NCBI RefSeq assembly: GCF_051020985.1
Contig: NC_134999.1
Coordinates: 15,195,660 to 15,259,659, forward strand
Reading direction: 5' to 3'
Source: Nomia melanderi
Lineage: Eukaryota > Arthropoda > Insecta > Hymenoptera > Halictidae
DNA: 64,000 bases
How positions within the stretch are numbered: the first letter of the stretch is position 1; each line of letters begins with the position of its first letter. Shown piece by piece: positions 45,145 through 55,945 of the stretch. Below the pieces are notes generated by a model, which did not search any database, was not told where the DNA came from, and saw nothing but the letters and a program-made list of their open reading frames with translations. A program made the translations under genes and the position numbers.

Positions 45145-45314
45145 AGGAGGTGTTCGGATCAAACAAGGCTTTATGGTTCTCGCCGAGCGGTACTAAACTG
45201 GCGTTCGGTTACTTCGACGACAGCCGCACGCCGGTCATAACGATACCGTTTTACGGCTACCCGGGCAGCCTGACGTTCCAGTACACGTCCGCGATCTCGA
45301 TCCATTACCCGAAG
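45145..45314 (+). CDS. DPP4/DPP6/DPP10-like (peptidase S9B) exon, beta-propeller part 1
   Basis: Internal coding exon of 170 bp. A pyrimidine-rich acceptor ending TTTCAG precedes it and a GTAAGC donor follows it. It opens with the last two bases of a split codon (phase 1), then reads 56 codons starting EVFGSNKALWFSPSGTKLAF and ending SIHYPK. Family knowledge: S9B proteins have an N-terminal beta-propeller and a C-terminal alpha/beta-hydrolase. The stretch YEEEVF...ALWxSPxG is a signature of the propeller. The GAG at 45147-45149 falls where DPP4 has the second Glu of its EE motif, which holds the substrate amino terminus. The preceding split codon (?AG) is compatible with the first Glu. DPP4 members cleave X-Pro dipeptides; DPP6 and DPP10 are inactive type II membrane partners of A-type K+ channels. 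The catalytic serine region is outside the window, so active and inactive members cannot be separated. No upstream exon was found. Confidence 0.9.
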
Positions 45315-45804
45315 GTAAGCGTCCCAGCCGGGATCGGGCTTTTTTGCATTCCGTTTTGATACACAGCACGGGAAACGGCCCGCCGGACCGTGGCCTCCCG
45401 CACCGGGGAAATGGCCGGAGTTGATGGTGCTCGGGACATTGTGCTCGGATTCAAGCGTGTTCCTCGGGAATTCAGATCGGATAAGGACTGCGGCGTTGGA
45501 GAGGAGCTTGCGGACACTTGAACGGTTTCGTTTGACGATCCGGGGAATGCGGTTCGGGGAGATTCGAAGGAAATTCGGAAGCAGGTGGAAGGATGCGGGG
45601 GTTAATCCCTTGGCCTATGATCTTTTTTACAACTCTGATCTATATGGCCACTTTGTCATTAACCCTTTGACTGCTAAAAGCGTATTTTGTTATGATACTG
45701 AAATTACCAGTCGAAATGACCTGTTTTTTAACGATATCTAGGGGATCGTGATAGAATTGAATTTGAGGTTGGGGTTTCATCTGTGGAGATGATTTTAGAA
45801 TGAT

Positions 45805-46886
45805 TTAACCCTTAGCACTGCAAGTTATTTTGTAATCTATCAGTAACTGCAACTAATTTTTATAGTACTCCTAGCGAAAATGAGAAATGAACATTTCTTC
45901 GATCTTTTATTTTCATTCTCAGTACAAAATTTGGATGTGTGGTGTTAGGTACTCGTGGTTACCGTAATGGTGGTCGAGATTTGTAGGCGTTTGCACGTGG
46001 TGTGCCGACTAATAAACTTGTATGTCTCGAAGGACCACCTGATAAGATCGGGAACAAACCTTAGAAATGAGTAGGAGGTGATGCGGACTTTGACTCTAAT
46101 GTTATGCGCTTGATCGAAATTGCTATTTCATACTTTGTAATCCTTACTTCCTACTCCGTACTCTGTGCTATGTACTATGTGAGTTGATACTTGTCTAACT
46201 ATGTGTTTCCGACTTGTGTTTCTGACTATGTGTATTCACTGTGTGTATCAACTGACTGGACCTCCCAGAATCGTCCTCGACGAAACCTCTGCAATGTCTT
46301 CGCGGGGGTGAAAACGTTCTGGTTGGCCCTTTTAGATCTAGATGGTTGTGGAAGGGAGACACAGTTCCCTCCCTTCTTGGGTCTTCCAAGTTGCTAATGT
46401 TAATAACTAATTCGTCCCGTTTGCAATCGTCGACCGTGGTAGGTAAAAAGTAAGAAACGCTTTGGCCTTAATAACACATGCTAACAGACGGGCTAGAGAG
46501 TTAAAAATGCTGGTAACTGGACGCCAGATGTGAACAATAGACAAGGAGAATCTACAGCAAGAATCGCGGGCCTTATGGGTTCAGGGATTTATTGCTGCCA
46601 CGGCCCCTTCTCGTAATACCGTAAGGACGATTGCAAGTTGCGAACGGGACGAAGGCTCTTATTGTTACGAAAAACTACCAAATGTACAATAAGTCTTAGA
46701 AAAGATAAAAAGTGCATACAAAACTAAAACTACGATGGTTTAAGGGCTCGAACGAAACGGTAAGGCTATAAGTGGCCTTAACATGTGGAAAATCTAATAA
46801 TTTTAGGGTAGTTTCTTTAAGATTCATTAAAATGTTTAATATTACAACTGGTGCAATATTGGAGCCTAGAGAATTCAAAGGGTTAA
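45805..46886 (+). mobile_element. Family I MITE (I2) split by an 841-bp insertion
   Basis: Starts TTAACCCTTAGCACTGC and ends AGAGAATTCAAAGGGTTAA. Subtracting the insert and one 5-bp duplication leaves 236 bp; the intact I1 copy at 18.0 kb is 237 bp. The reading across the join (TTTGGATGTGTGG-AAAATCTAATAATTTT) matches I1 in reverse. Confidence 0.9.
45943..46783. mobile_element. Solo-LTR-like insertion, 841 bp
   Basis: Begins TGTTAGGTACTCGTGG and ends GGCCTTAACA, so it has TG...CA ends with the short inverted TGTTA/TAACA. It is flanked by TGTGG on both sides (45938-45942 and 46784-46788), a 5-bp target-site duplication. Length, ends and duplication fit a solo LTR of a retrovirus-like element, for example BEL/Pao or Gypsy type. 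No internal gag-pol sequence is present. The overlapping 64- and 68-codon frames inside have no recognised domain. Confidence 0.75.
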
Positions 46887-47302
46887 CAGTGAAACTACTG
46901 GATAAGTCAAAATTACCTATTCCTGGTTTCTTCTTTTTGCAATGATTGCAAAGGTTGCATGTTTCTTTGAGAAACTACTGAAGAAATTGATTTAGCAGTA
47001 CGCAGATTGAATTATAAATCAACCCTTTGCGGACGAATGTCGAACTTTCGAGATGAAACGTTCATACTTGGAAGACTAAGCCGTGGCAAATGACTGAATT
47101 ACTCGGACAGCAAGAGATTAGCATGTTTCTGTTTTTGCTATTATTTAAGCAATTAATATATAATTCAGCTTCATCTGTTGAAGGTTTCGTACATTTCAAA
47201 GGACCTTCGTCCGCAGAATTAAAACTTCGATAGATGCATTCTTGAAGTTTCTATAACTGAATTTCGAGAAGTCGAGTTAGCTGCTTTTAGGTTCACGTTG
47301 TA
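46883..47302. mobile_element. Family C' MITE split by family F
   Basis: The left end is TTAACAGTGAAACTACTGG. After the F insertion it resumes with TAGATGCATTCTTGAAGTTT, matching the 4.9-kb copy. The right terminus has decayed to CTGCTTTTAGGTTC. Confidence 0.75.
47019..47222 (+). mobile_element. Family F TTAA-MITE nested in C'
   Basis: 204 bp, from TCAACCCTTTGCGGACGAAT to CTTCGTCCGCAGAATTAA. Same length as the copy at 53.9 kb. Confidence 0.85.
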
Positions 47303-48524
47303 TATTTTATAACCAGATTATGCAATATAGGACATAGGTTAGCTGTAGATAAACACTGATAAATGAATGTAACCGCAGTGAAACGCGTAGCAAAGATAAA
47401 GAACAACTTAGAGCACTCGGACTGCCTCCTCCGAGCTTAGCACCCCGAAAAAGTTTCTTCGAAAAGTAGCACGGTTCCCAAGTAATATTTTACGACTGAA
47501 AAACCTCCGAAGATCAAGAAACACGAAATTCCACGGGAACACCGGAGAATCCTCAAATCGATTTCCGCAAGAGAAAGAAACCGCAAAAACGCGGCGCTTC
47601 TTCTTCCGCGCTGAAGACCAGCGTCTCGGAAGCCTTGAAATTTGGTAGAATTCCGTCGAGGCGCCGGCTCGTTTATCTTCGGCAAGTGTTGAGCCTTTTT
47701 ATGAAACAATTCCGCGGGAAAAGAAATAGAGGTCGTGGGGTAGGCAACGCCGCCAGGGGAGAAAAAAATTAATATCACCGGGACCGTGTTTCGCAGCTGT
47801 TTCGCGAAGTTCAATTTTTGCCTGGCCGCGGCGCGCGCAATCCGAAAAAACCGGCTGTGCGTTTAACGCTTCGGATTCCGCCATTTTTTCGCGCAACGGA
47901 CTCCCTCCCCCCTCGCGGCCAGGTCTACCCCTTGTTTCCCTTTTTCTTCGTTTGTCCCGGTTCCTCTTTTTTCCGGGCGGCTCGCCGCCGCGTAATTTTA
48001 AACGGAGCCTCTGAAGGGAAATACGTGACAAGCCCACTTGGCCCCGAACAAAAATTACCGGCCGGCCGCACTTAGAAGTTATTTAATCCGGCCCGAGAGG
48101 ACTTTTCATTACAACTTCAACAATTTCCCGGCCGCCCCATCCGCGCCTCGCGAGCTACCTCGCCGGCCGCCATCGCACACGCCGTTCAACTTACACAATT
48201 TAACTTACACAATCCGCGCCGCCGTGTGTGTAAACCCGCCCCTCCCCTGTGCCGTCATTAAAACTCGCTCAGAACCCTCTATAACTGTCCCAGATACAAC
48301 GCGTTTAAAGCCGACCGTGGATTTTCAACTATTTCGAGGATTCCCGATCTGACACCCGCGTTCGCGCGGACTCGACGAGGAACACTCGAGTTGCCTTCGA
48401 CGCGGTTGTCGCTTCTGGTCGACTCATCGATTCGAGCATCGACCAGATTCACGGTTGATTGCGACGAAATTTTTGCGCGAGTCGGAGGATCGGGTTTTCT
48501 GAATGTTCCAAGGTTTGGCGAGTC
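47303..48524. other. Intronic; GC-rich block 47.4-48.4 kb
   Basis: CpG-rich with overlapping frames on both strands up to 125 codons, none with a domain. Contains CCGGCCGGCCGC at 48058. Confidence 0.4.
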
Positions 48525-48870
48525 GCTTTGAAATTGTGTTTTCGAGTTCGGGTACTTTGACCTGTTGATCGTGTGTTCTTCGATCGGTTTCTAGTTCCAG
48601 TTTCGAATTTTCGAATCGATTTCCTTTCTGATGCGAGCTTCAGATTTTCAAACTTTCTTTCGAACTCAAATCGCAAATCAAGTCTCATTATTCTAAACAT
48701 TCGAAACTGCATTTTCGAGTTCTGGTCCTTTAACCTGTTGATCGTGTGTTCTTCGATCGGTTTCTAGCCCGAGTTTCAAATTTTCGAACCGATTTCCTTT
48801 CTGATTCGAGCTTCAGACTTTGAAACTTCCTTCGAACTCAAATCGCAAGCGTTCAAATTTCTAAATTCTT
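48525..48870. repeat. 173-bp tandem duplication
   Basis: CTGTTGATCGTGTGTTCTTC occurs at about 48562 and 48735. Both copies continue through CGATTTCCTTTCTGAT and CGAACTCAAATCGCAA. Confidence 0.88.
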
Positions 48871-49574
48871 CGAAAGTCCCGAGTCTCATTGTTCTAAGCA
48901 TTCTTTCAAGTTCAGCGAACCCCACGAAACACTAATAACACCTTCCAAGGGTATTTCTCGGCCGACAAATCTTTCGCCATTACAGCCCGCGTCCTCCAAT
49001 CTCGCAGATCCAAATCCGTCTCAGCAAACAGCTGCGCCAGCCGAAATGAAGTTCGCGCGGCGCTCTCAGCCGCCATTTTCCTCGTAGTAAAACTCATTTG
49101 GAACTTCCGTTTTTAACAGGGCGCAGCGTTCCGCTTTGTAGCGGAACGTTCTTTGTGTGTCCCTTAATACGTCGCGGTTCGTGTGCCGGGAAGGGCGTTG
49201 GTCAGAGATATGAGGGCGGGCGACAAGGGTGTAAATGGGTTCGGCGGTGTCCGCGGAAAGAATTTAATGCGACGGGGACTAAGTAAATCTCGCGTGTCGC
49301 GGACGTTTATCCTGGCTAGGTAGGTGCCGGCACGCGCGACAGAGAAAAAGGAAAGGGCGCGGAATCAGGGGAAATTGCTCGCGCAGGTCTCGAAGTCCGT
49401 AACACGCGAACCTCGCTTTTAGTTTCTCCAATAACGGTCCATCCCTTTCAACCGAGACATTTTCCTCGCGGCGCACAATGCTGCAATGGACAAAACCCTC
49501 GAATTCGACTTTTATGTTGTAACACACGGAAGGCTTTGCGTGAAAGTCGTTGGGTTCTTGAAAGTCAGTTGTGT
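48871..49574. other. Intronic GC-rich DNA
   Basis: CpG-rich from about 48950 to 49480. GTTCCGCTTTGTAGCGGAAC near 49128 forms a small perfect-arm hairpin. No gene. Confidence 0.4.
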
Positions 49575-49735
49575 AATAAATTATTCACGGAAAAATAGTT
49601 TCATCTATTTTCTTTCGTTAATTTCTTTGTATAATAAATTATGCTTTTCTAGCATCAATCGTAATACACGCAAGGATTTCGGAAAGGTTATTAATAAATT
49701 ATTCACGGAAAAATAGTTTCATCTATTTTTCTTGT
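49575..49735. repeat. Separated direct repeat of 36 bp, period 118 bp
   Basis: AATAAATTATTCACGGAAAA followed by ATAGTTTCATCTATTTT occurs at about 49574 and 49692. Confidence 0.85.
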
Positions 49736-52112
49736 TTCATCACTTTATTGTAACTACACAGATTTTTTAGGACTTTCGTACAAAGTTCGGTTTCGAGAGC
49801 TTTGTGAAAGTTGCGCATTTACGGAGTTGTCTTTCGAGAGGTTTCGTAGCGTTGTTTGGTTCTCTGTTGAAAATGAGAATGATAACATAAAATGGGCGAT
49901 TATAGTAACGGTATGTAAGGAATTATTAATTTAAACAAGTAATAACGCACTGAACGAATCAGTATTGAAGTGCTCGTTCTTAATAAACAGTTCAATAATT
50001 TTCCGACATAGCAGCAGTCGAAAATAAATAAATGTTACTCTACTAAAAGAAAGAACAGCCATGTTTCATTCCAAGATCTTACGAAATCTCAAAGTTCCCC
50101 GGTTTCCGACTACCATATTTCACGAAGGGAAATTTAAAAATGTCTAATCCCGCGAAAGTAAGATAAGTATCGCGATAAAACCCCAAGATCTCTCAGACGG
50201 TCGAATAAAATCATTAAAATATGTTTCTCTCGGGTGTCGGTCGTTGAAACTTTCCGTTTGGAGTTGCTACTTCGCGAGAACGTCCAATGGAAATATTATT
50301 GCGCGATAGTTCGCGGACGTCCGTTCGAAAATATCACGTCTACCTGATTCCATCGCGTATTAAACCTTCGCCCCGCCGGCGCTGGGAACCAGGGGTTGAA
50401 AACAGTTACGACATTGGTTACGGTTCTTGAAACAGTTACTGCGACCCGAAATAGAATCATATATTATATCGGTTTACTATCCCTATAACTGCTATTTTTA
50501 AATAATATATAGTTGTATATAATATTTAGCACCTAAATTACGAAGCAATTAAATGGAATGTTCGATGTTTCTTTATAAAACCTCTAAGAGTACATCTATC
50601 GAGAATTCAATTGATTTTCAATACAATTTTCGTGTTGACAAATCAATTATTGAGTAATTTCCCAGTGAAATATCTGTTATCTTTCTAATCAACAGTCACG
50701 TTGCCTTTTTGAAATTCCTCTATTGAAACTTTGAAACTGCATCTATCGAGACTTCAATTGATTTACAATTCAATTCCCCTATTGCAGATCAATTTCCTTA
50801 CTAATATCTCAGAGAAACATCTGTCATCTCTTTAATATTCGCAAAATAGAGGAATCGAGAATGGATACTTTTGACCCGTCTGATGGTTGCAATATTATAT
50901 CTACAGTTGTGTTCCAAAATACAGAATCAAAGAATAACACTTACAAAATCGACATAGAACAAATATAGCATCCATGTCGAAGGACCAAAGCTCAGAACCG
51001 ATATACCTAATAACAATTACAACTTCTTTTCAGTCCTGCACACCTGTTTCAGTCGGAACCGATATATGACACTTTGGAACAATTATTTTCCGAAGCTTTT
51101 CAACCCTTGTTGGTAACGATGAAAAGGGTGAAAAGCGGCGCGCGACCCGGTGTCCGTCGTAAAAAGAGGGCGTGGAATCTGGCACCTGCGTGCATTTTTT
51201 AATGGCTTTTTACGAGCCACGATTGATGCCGCTGGCAGCAAGTAAATATTGCCAGTTCGGACGGGGGAGGGAAAGGAGAAAGGGGGAAAAAAAGAGGTGG
51301 GAAGTTGCTCGACAGTGGCTGACCCCGGCGATGAATAACACCGCTCCCTTTAACGGGGCGACGTGGACGTCGTGGTTAATATTTTCCTTTCGTGTTCGGC
51401 GAGCCCGTGAACGCGGCTGGAGAACTCGGCGACAGTGACGCCATTTTCCATGGAACCTTTCACAGAAATCGATTTCACGAGGTGATTCAGCGATTGTGAC
51501 GTCGGTGGAAATGAAATTTGATCTTTCTCGAAAAGAAATCCAATTTCACGGCGACTTTATCGATCGGAATTTGCTTCGAACGTTGTCGAGTTACTTTGAA
51601 ATCATTGGCTCGGTATTTATCATGAAACGTCGCTGGATATTCGAAGGGATTAGATAGAAATTTGTTTTGGTTACACTAAAACTCCATTAGTTCTGCGTTT
51701 AGACGAACGTCCACGATTATCGAAATAACTCGTCTTGGTGAATACACTTTCCCAAAATATTTTCACAAAATTTCCTATTAGAGTTCCTTCCTAAGATAAG
51801 AACCGCCCTTAAGGTTCCACTCTCTTTCTGCGAATAAGTGGGAGAAGGATTGTGCGGAAGGAATGGAAGAGCTCGAGTATTTAAGAGTCTCGATCGAAAG
51901 TTCACGAGGTCAACGAAAGTTAGCCGTCAACGAAGGTCAATCAGGAATAAGTTCAATCAGCAACCAAGTTCAGTGAGAAACAAGTTCAGTCGGGAACAAG
52001 TTCAGGAAGACATTAAGAAAACCTCCATCAGGGAGTTCAGTCAGTTAGTCATCAGAAAGTTTTTAGTCCCATCATTGGGTAATCCGAATTAGACGACAGG
52101 AAGTGCATATAT
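49736..52112. other. Intronic DNA without recognised elements
   Basis: Mostly AT-rich, with two loosely similar stretches near 50570 and 50725 (CTATCGAGA(A/C)TTCAATTGATTT). A GC-richer block lies at 51.1-51.5 kb, and a GTTCAGTCAGG/AACAAGTTCAG short repeat at 51940-52010. No gene. Confidence 0.45.
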
Positions 52113-52352
52113 TTAACACGTTGATTGCCGCACGATTTTGCCGAGACAAATATAGAAAAATAATGTAATATCAACTTATGCCATTGAATTACGTTGTTAT
52201 TATTGCTGGTTTGAATTGTTGAATGTCAGTGTATTACGCGATACTACTTGTAATATAGAAAAGTTTCAAATAATCACCGTTTAATCGAATGAGTTATAGT
52301 AATTCGATTTGGTTGAGATCACCGGTGACCTCCATGGCATTCAACGTGTTAA
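52113..52352 (-). mobile_element. Family B TTAA-MITE, copy B3
   Basis: 240 bp. Starts TTAACACGTTGATTGCCG and ends GGCATTCAACGTGTTAA. The palindrome TCACCGGTGA (core of GGTCACCGGTGACC) is near the right end. Confidence 0.92.
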
Positions 52353-52596
52353 CCAGTTAACTATGTTTGATGAGTATACACGTCATCGTAAATCTTGACA
52401 TGATACTAATTCTTTCAATGAATTCTTTATTTTTTCACATAAACATGTAATTCTTCTTCGTTTCGCTTTAATCTTTTGTTAGAATATACTCTACGTGCAT
52501 TCAGCCTGCGTTCGACGAGTACACGCTCCATTTTTCGATTTTATTGCGCGCAGAACCAGAGGTTTTTCCAACTAAATGCCACAGTTAACAGGTTAA
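52349..52596 (+). mobile_element. Family J TTAA-MITE, copy J1
   Basis: 248 bp. Starts TTAACCAGTTAACTATG and ends CACAGTTAACAGGTTAA. Opposite orientation to the nested copy at 18.4 kb. Confidence 0.92.
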
Positions 52597-52628
52597 GTAT
52601 TTTTATCAACAGATTTGAGAAGACTATC

Positions 52629-53030
52629 GTAACACTAAAACTACCAGTCAAATTCTTTTATGAATGTTGCCAAGGTACAGACACTTCTTTGAAAAATGAT
52701 TAACCCTTTGTAGACGAGAATACTTTGAAATATACAAAGTCTTCAATGATTAAAGTTAAATTAAATATCAGTTACTTAATTAATAGGAAGAAAGGAAACT
52801 ACGAGCTGATCTTTCGCTGTCAGAGTAATTATATCACTTCTCTGCGACTTAGTCTTCCAAGTAGGAACGCTTCATCTCTCCGAAGTGTCGATATTCGTCC
52901 ACAAAGGGTTAAAGAAACTGATTTAGACATATCCACTGAAATATAAATCGATTGAAATCTTAATATTATGGTTTCAGTTATAAAGAAATTTTTCAAAGAC
53001 GGTTTAAGTGTTTGGTTGTTCTAGTGTTAA
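52629..53030 (+). mobile_element. Family C' MITE split by family F
   Basis: The left end GTAACACTAAAACTACCAG has lost the first T. The right end is TTGTTCTAGTGTTAA. F lies at the TTAA of the local sequence AAATGATTAAAGAAACTGA, which aligns with ATCATTAAAGAAATTGA in the intact copy at 5.0 kb. Confidence 0.85.
52700..52912 (-). mobile_element. Family F TTAA-MITE nested in C'
   Basis: 213 bp, from TTAACCCTTTGTAGACGAG to TCGTCCACAAAGGGTTAA. Inverted relative to the copies at 47.0 and 53.9 kb. Confidence 0.88.
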
Positions 53031-53176
53031 GACCATTGCATTCAATGCACGTGCAAGTTTTATTCTAAAGAGGAAAATAAAACTAAGGAATTTTTTAATA
53101 TAGCATTTGTCAATTTTTACTAGAGCGTGAAAATTTATTTGAGCTGATAGATTACGAAATCGACTGGAACGCTTAA

Positions 53177-53810
53177 TAATTTCGAAAAATATCAGTAGCT
53201 TGAATTAAAAGAAATATGAAGTGTCTGACGATTATTTCATATTTGAAATTTCTCAATTTAGGCCGATGTTTTTGCTGTATCAAGTGAATATTGTTATCTA
53301 GATTGACGAACAGTAATTAGGGGTGTTGAATCATGGAGAGAGGGATGAAAGTAAGGGGAATCCGTAGAGAACAATGAGAGGTAACCGATAACAGTAAATA
53401 ATGGCTCAGGAATGGTAAAAAGATGCTATCGTCCAGCCAACACCGATCAAGAACGGCTTGGAATGATAAAAAACGGTCAAGAAAGATCAGGGGTTGTTAC
53501 AAGGATTACCTTCGCCGAGGAAATGTTCGACGAGGAATGCTCGTGGGAACTTAGACCTCGAATCGTTCCAGTTTGGCGAGAAGCCCAATAGAAACCGAAG
53601 ATTCGAACCTCCACGACTCTTTTTACAAGCTCTGAATAAAACCAGGAATAACATCGATTTTCCTTTTCCCCGTGTCACCGAAAAAGTTAGGGTCACCTGA
53701 AAACCACGTTTATTAAATCCTCTAAGTACCTATTCAATCGATTTCATTGAAAGCAAACTCTCCTCATTGAATTTCTCTTTAAGATAAATAGAAATGTCAC
53801 CTATCAACAC
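53177..53810. other. Intronic, unannotated
   Basis: Complementary open frames of 68-69 codons at 53487-53700 are mirror images on the two strands with no domain. Nothing called. Confidence 0.4.
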
Positions 53811-53864
53811 GTTGCCTGCCACGAGAATCTTGAATATTCCCTGTACCATTTCTTCGTAGCAAAA

Positions 53865-54068
53865 TTAACCCTTTGCGGATATCGGCATTTCGGTGAGATG
53901 AGAAGTTCAGATTTGGAAGACTAAGTCGTGGACAAATGTAATTAGTCGAACAGCAAGAGATCAGCACGTAGTTTTCTCTTTTTCTATTAATTAAGCAATT
54001 GATATAGAATTTAGCTTCATATGTTGAAGGTTCTGTGTTTCGAAGAATCCTCGTCCGCAAAGGGTTAA
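53865..54068 (+). mobile_element. Family F TTAA-MITE, full length
   Basis: 204 bp. Starts TTAACCCTTTGCGGATATC and ends CTCGTCCGCAAAGGGTTAA. Confidence 0.9.
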
Positions 54069-54084
54069 AAGATACCAGAAACAA

Positions 54085-54290
54085 TTAACACTATTTGCTG
54101 ACATTTACTGTACAGTTTGTTTGTTATTAGAAATTGTTGTTCATTTAGATCTTAGGAATTAGAGGTTTAGGAGTAGAGAATTCGGATACTTACTTGCATA
54201 ACTATGCTGATAAAAATCGACCTAAACATTTAGCTAATAGTGCTTATAAAATTCGAATCAAATTGACTCCGTCCGTAAATCTAGTGTTAA
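54085..54290 (-). mobile_element. Family M TTAA-MITE, diverged copy
   Basis: Starts TTAACACTATTTGCTGAC and ends GTCCGTAAATCTAGTGTTAA. The interior matches the 58.4-kb copy in reverse at TTGTTCATTTAGAT and TAAACATTTA. Confidence 0.7.
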
Positions 54291-54520
54291 TACGTTGACT
54301 GCCACGTCGGTCATCGATAACCGGAGATTTCAAATGACTTGACAATAGTTATAATTTGTCAGATAACTAATACCGAATGGAAATATTTCATAGCGTATGT
54401 TACTAGATAACAGTGTAACTTAAGCATTGCGATATTAAATAATAAGTAACAGTTCCTCTTTATCTTTGTTACAAAAGATACATAAAACTCTGAAGGTTTT
54501 CGTGGCAGTCAACGTGTTAA
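54287..54520 (+). mobile_element. Family L TTAA-MITE, full length
   Basis: 234 bp. Starts TTAATACGTTGACTGCCACG and ends GTGGCAGTCAACGTGTTAA. CGGTCATCGATAACCG, a near palindrome, sits just inside the left end only. Confidence 0.9.
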
Positions 54521-55520
54521 TCATTAACCATTTCTTACATCAACGCATTACACGAAGTGTAACACAAACTTCCAATCAAATGAAACGTCTTTCAAACAAG
54601 TATCAAACTAGTTCCACAGTATCGATACAAGTGACGATCGAGAAACAAAGGGCGAAAATCCGCTGGTATCAAATATTCGACGCCAATATACACCGGACAC
54701 GATCGCCCCGTCGGAAACCCGAAAAATTAACCGGTCCGCCGGCTGCCAATAAAACCTCCGTCGAAAAGTACACCCGACTGCCGCGCAAAGAAACGAAAAG
54801 GCAATATTGGCGGACAAATTCGCCCGTTGTTCGTTGATCTTTCCTTTCTTTATCGTTGCACGTCAACGAAAACTCATCTGGCAGCGGTCAAAGTGGCTTT
54901 GATGCTCGTCGCGAATATAAAATCCGCGGAGCAAAGGTTCCATTTAAAGATCACAGAGATTTCACGGTGAAAGGGTGGGCTTGTGCACCGAAAAAAAAAG
55001 AATACCAGAGAGACAGAGAGAGAGGGAGGGAAAAAACAGAATCGAGCGAGCGAACGGATAAAGGGACTGGTCCGACAAACATAACGGTGGAAAGTGGGAG
55101 GGAAGAGAAAGGGAAAAAGAAACGATCCGTAGGACACGGCGACGATGTCAGGGAAGATGGAAATTTCCGGTTTTTCCAATACAATCGCGGAGACCCAGTT
55201 TCTCATCAATATCTCCGCGGCCGGAACACTCTGGCCGCATTAGAACGCTCGCGTTTCGCTCTCCGCCGCGCTTTGAATATCTTTCGGGACGCCGGTGATC
55301 TTTTTTCGACACTCGAACGCGGAAAATCGTGTCAACCTACCGCGTCCAATTTGCGGTTTTCCTTTTACCCGTGTGTGACACACTTCTGCTCTCCCGCGGC
55401 GCGACTGATGTTTATGAGTCCCGCGACGGTTCTTTTTATCGTTCGTTCGTTCGTTCTCATTAATGTATCGAAACGCTGGAATGTTTTTTTTTCAAACGGA
55501 GGGAATGATATGTAGGATTC
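54521..55520. other. Intronic GC-rich block with a 219-codon open frame
   Basis: Frame 54856-55515 (plus) crosses a purine-rich stretch (RDRERGREKT-type residues) and a CpG-rich stretch with antisense frames of 77-111 codons over the same DNA. No domain is recognised, so it is not called as a gene. Confidence 0.4.
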
Positions 55521-55945
55521 GGGAAAGTTGAGCGGAAATATCGGATTTGTTCGGTTGATTAACACTTTCTACGGAGGATGTGAAAAGAGCTTTTGAAATT
55601 CGAATGAATGAACTTGAAATCAATTTTCTCGGTTTAATCAGTTTTCGTAGATTGAGCTTTGGATATATCCTATAGTGAATTTTATAATCGTTGGAAAAGG
55701 CGAAGAGTCAGTTCAGAATGTGTGATTAAGCTTGGAAAATTGAGCGGAGATATCGGATTGGTCAGTTGATTAATACTTTCTATGGAAGATGTGGAAAGAG
55801 CTTTTGAAATTCTAATAAATGAACTTGCAATAAATTTTCTCGGTTTAATCAGTTCCTAGATTGAGTTTTGAACATTTCCAATAGTTAATTTTATAATTGT
55901 TATTGAAAAATACGGAAAGTCAATTCGGAATATACAACTAAGCTT
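55521..55945. repeat. 210-bp tandem duplication of a D-like element plus flank
   Basis: GTTGATTAACACTTTCTACGG and GTTGATTAATACTTTCTATGG-type starts lie 210 bp apart. Both copies hold GAAAGAGCTTTTGAAATTC or close variants and TTTTCTCGGTTTAATCAGTT. Confidence 0.85.

Larger units (their letters stand above)
45602..47302. mobile_element. 1.7-kb chain of TTAA-bounded elements in the DPP-like intron
   Basis: In order: an H-type fragment (45602-45662, TTAATCCCTTGGCCTATGA), an unclassified 150-bp piece (45659-45808, TTAACCCTTTGACTGC), family I copy I2 with a solo-LTR-like insert (45805-46886), and a C' element split by F (46883-about 47302). Neighbours share TTAA. Confidence 0.85.
52113..53176. mobile_element. 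1.06-kb chain: B3, J1, C' split by F, decayed I
   Basis: B3 (52113-52352) and J1 (52349-52596) share TTAA. A short spacer leads to C' (52629-53030) carrying F (52700-52912). A decayed family I copy follows, ending AACGCTTAATAAT near 53176, and it shares TTAA at 53027. Confidence 0.85.
53811..54520. mobile_element. Chain: B/L-type fragment with F, then M and L
   Basis: TCAACACGTTGCCTGCCACG at 53812 opens a B/L-like fragment interrupted by F (53865-54068). Family M follows (54085-54290) and shares TTAA with L (54287-54520). Confidence 0.8.

Noticed and set aside
46191..46397. Overlapping 68- and 64-codon frames inside the solo-LTR-like insert
   Set aside because: Short, opposed and without any retroviral domain; LTRs normally do not encode proteins.
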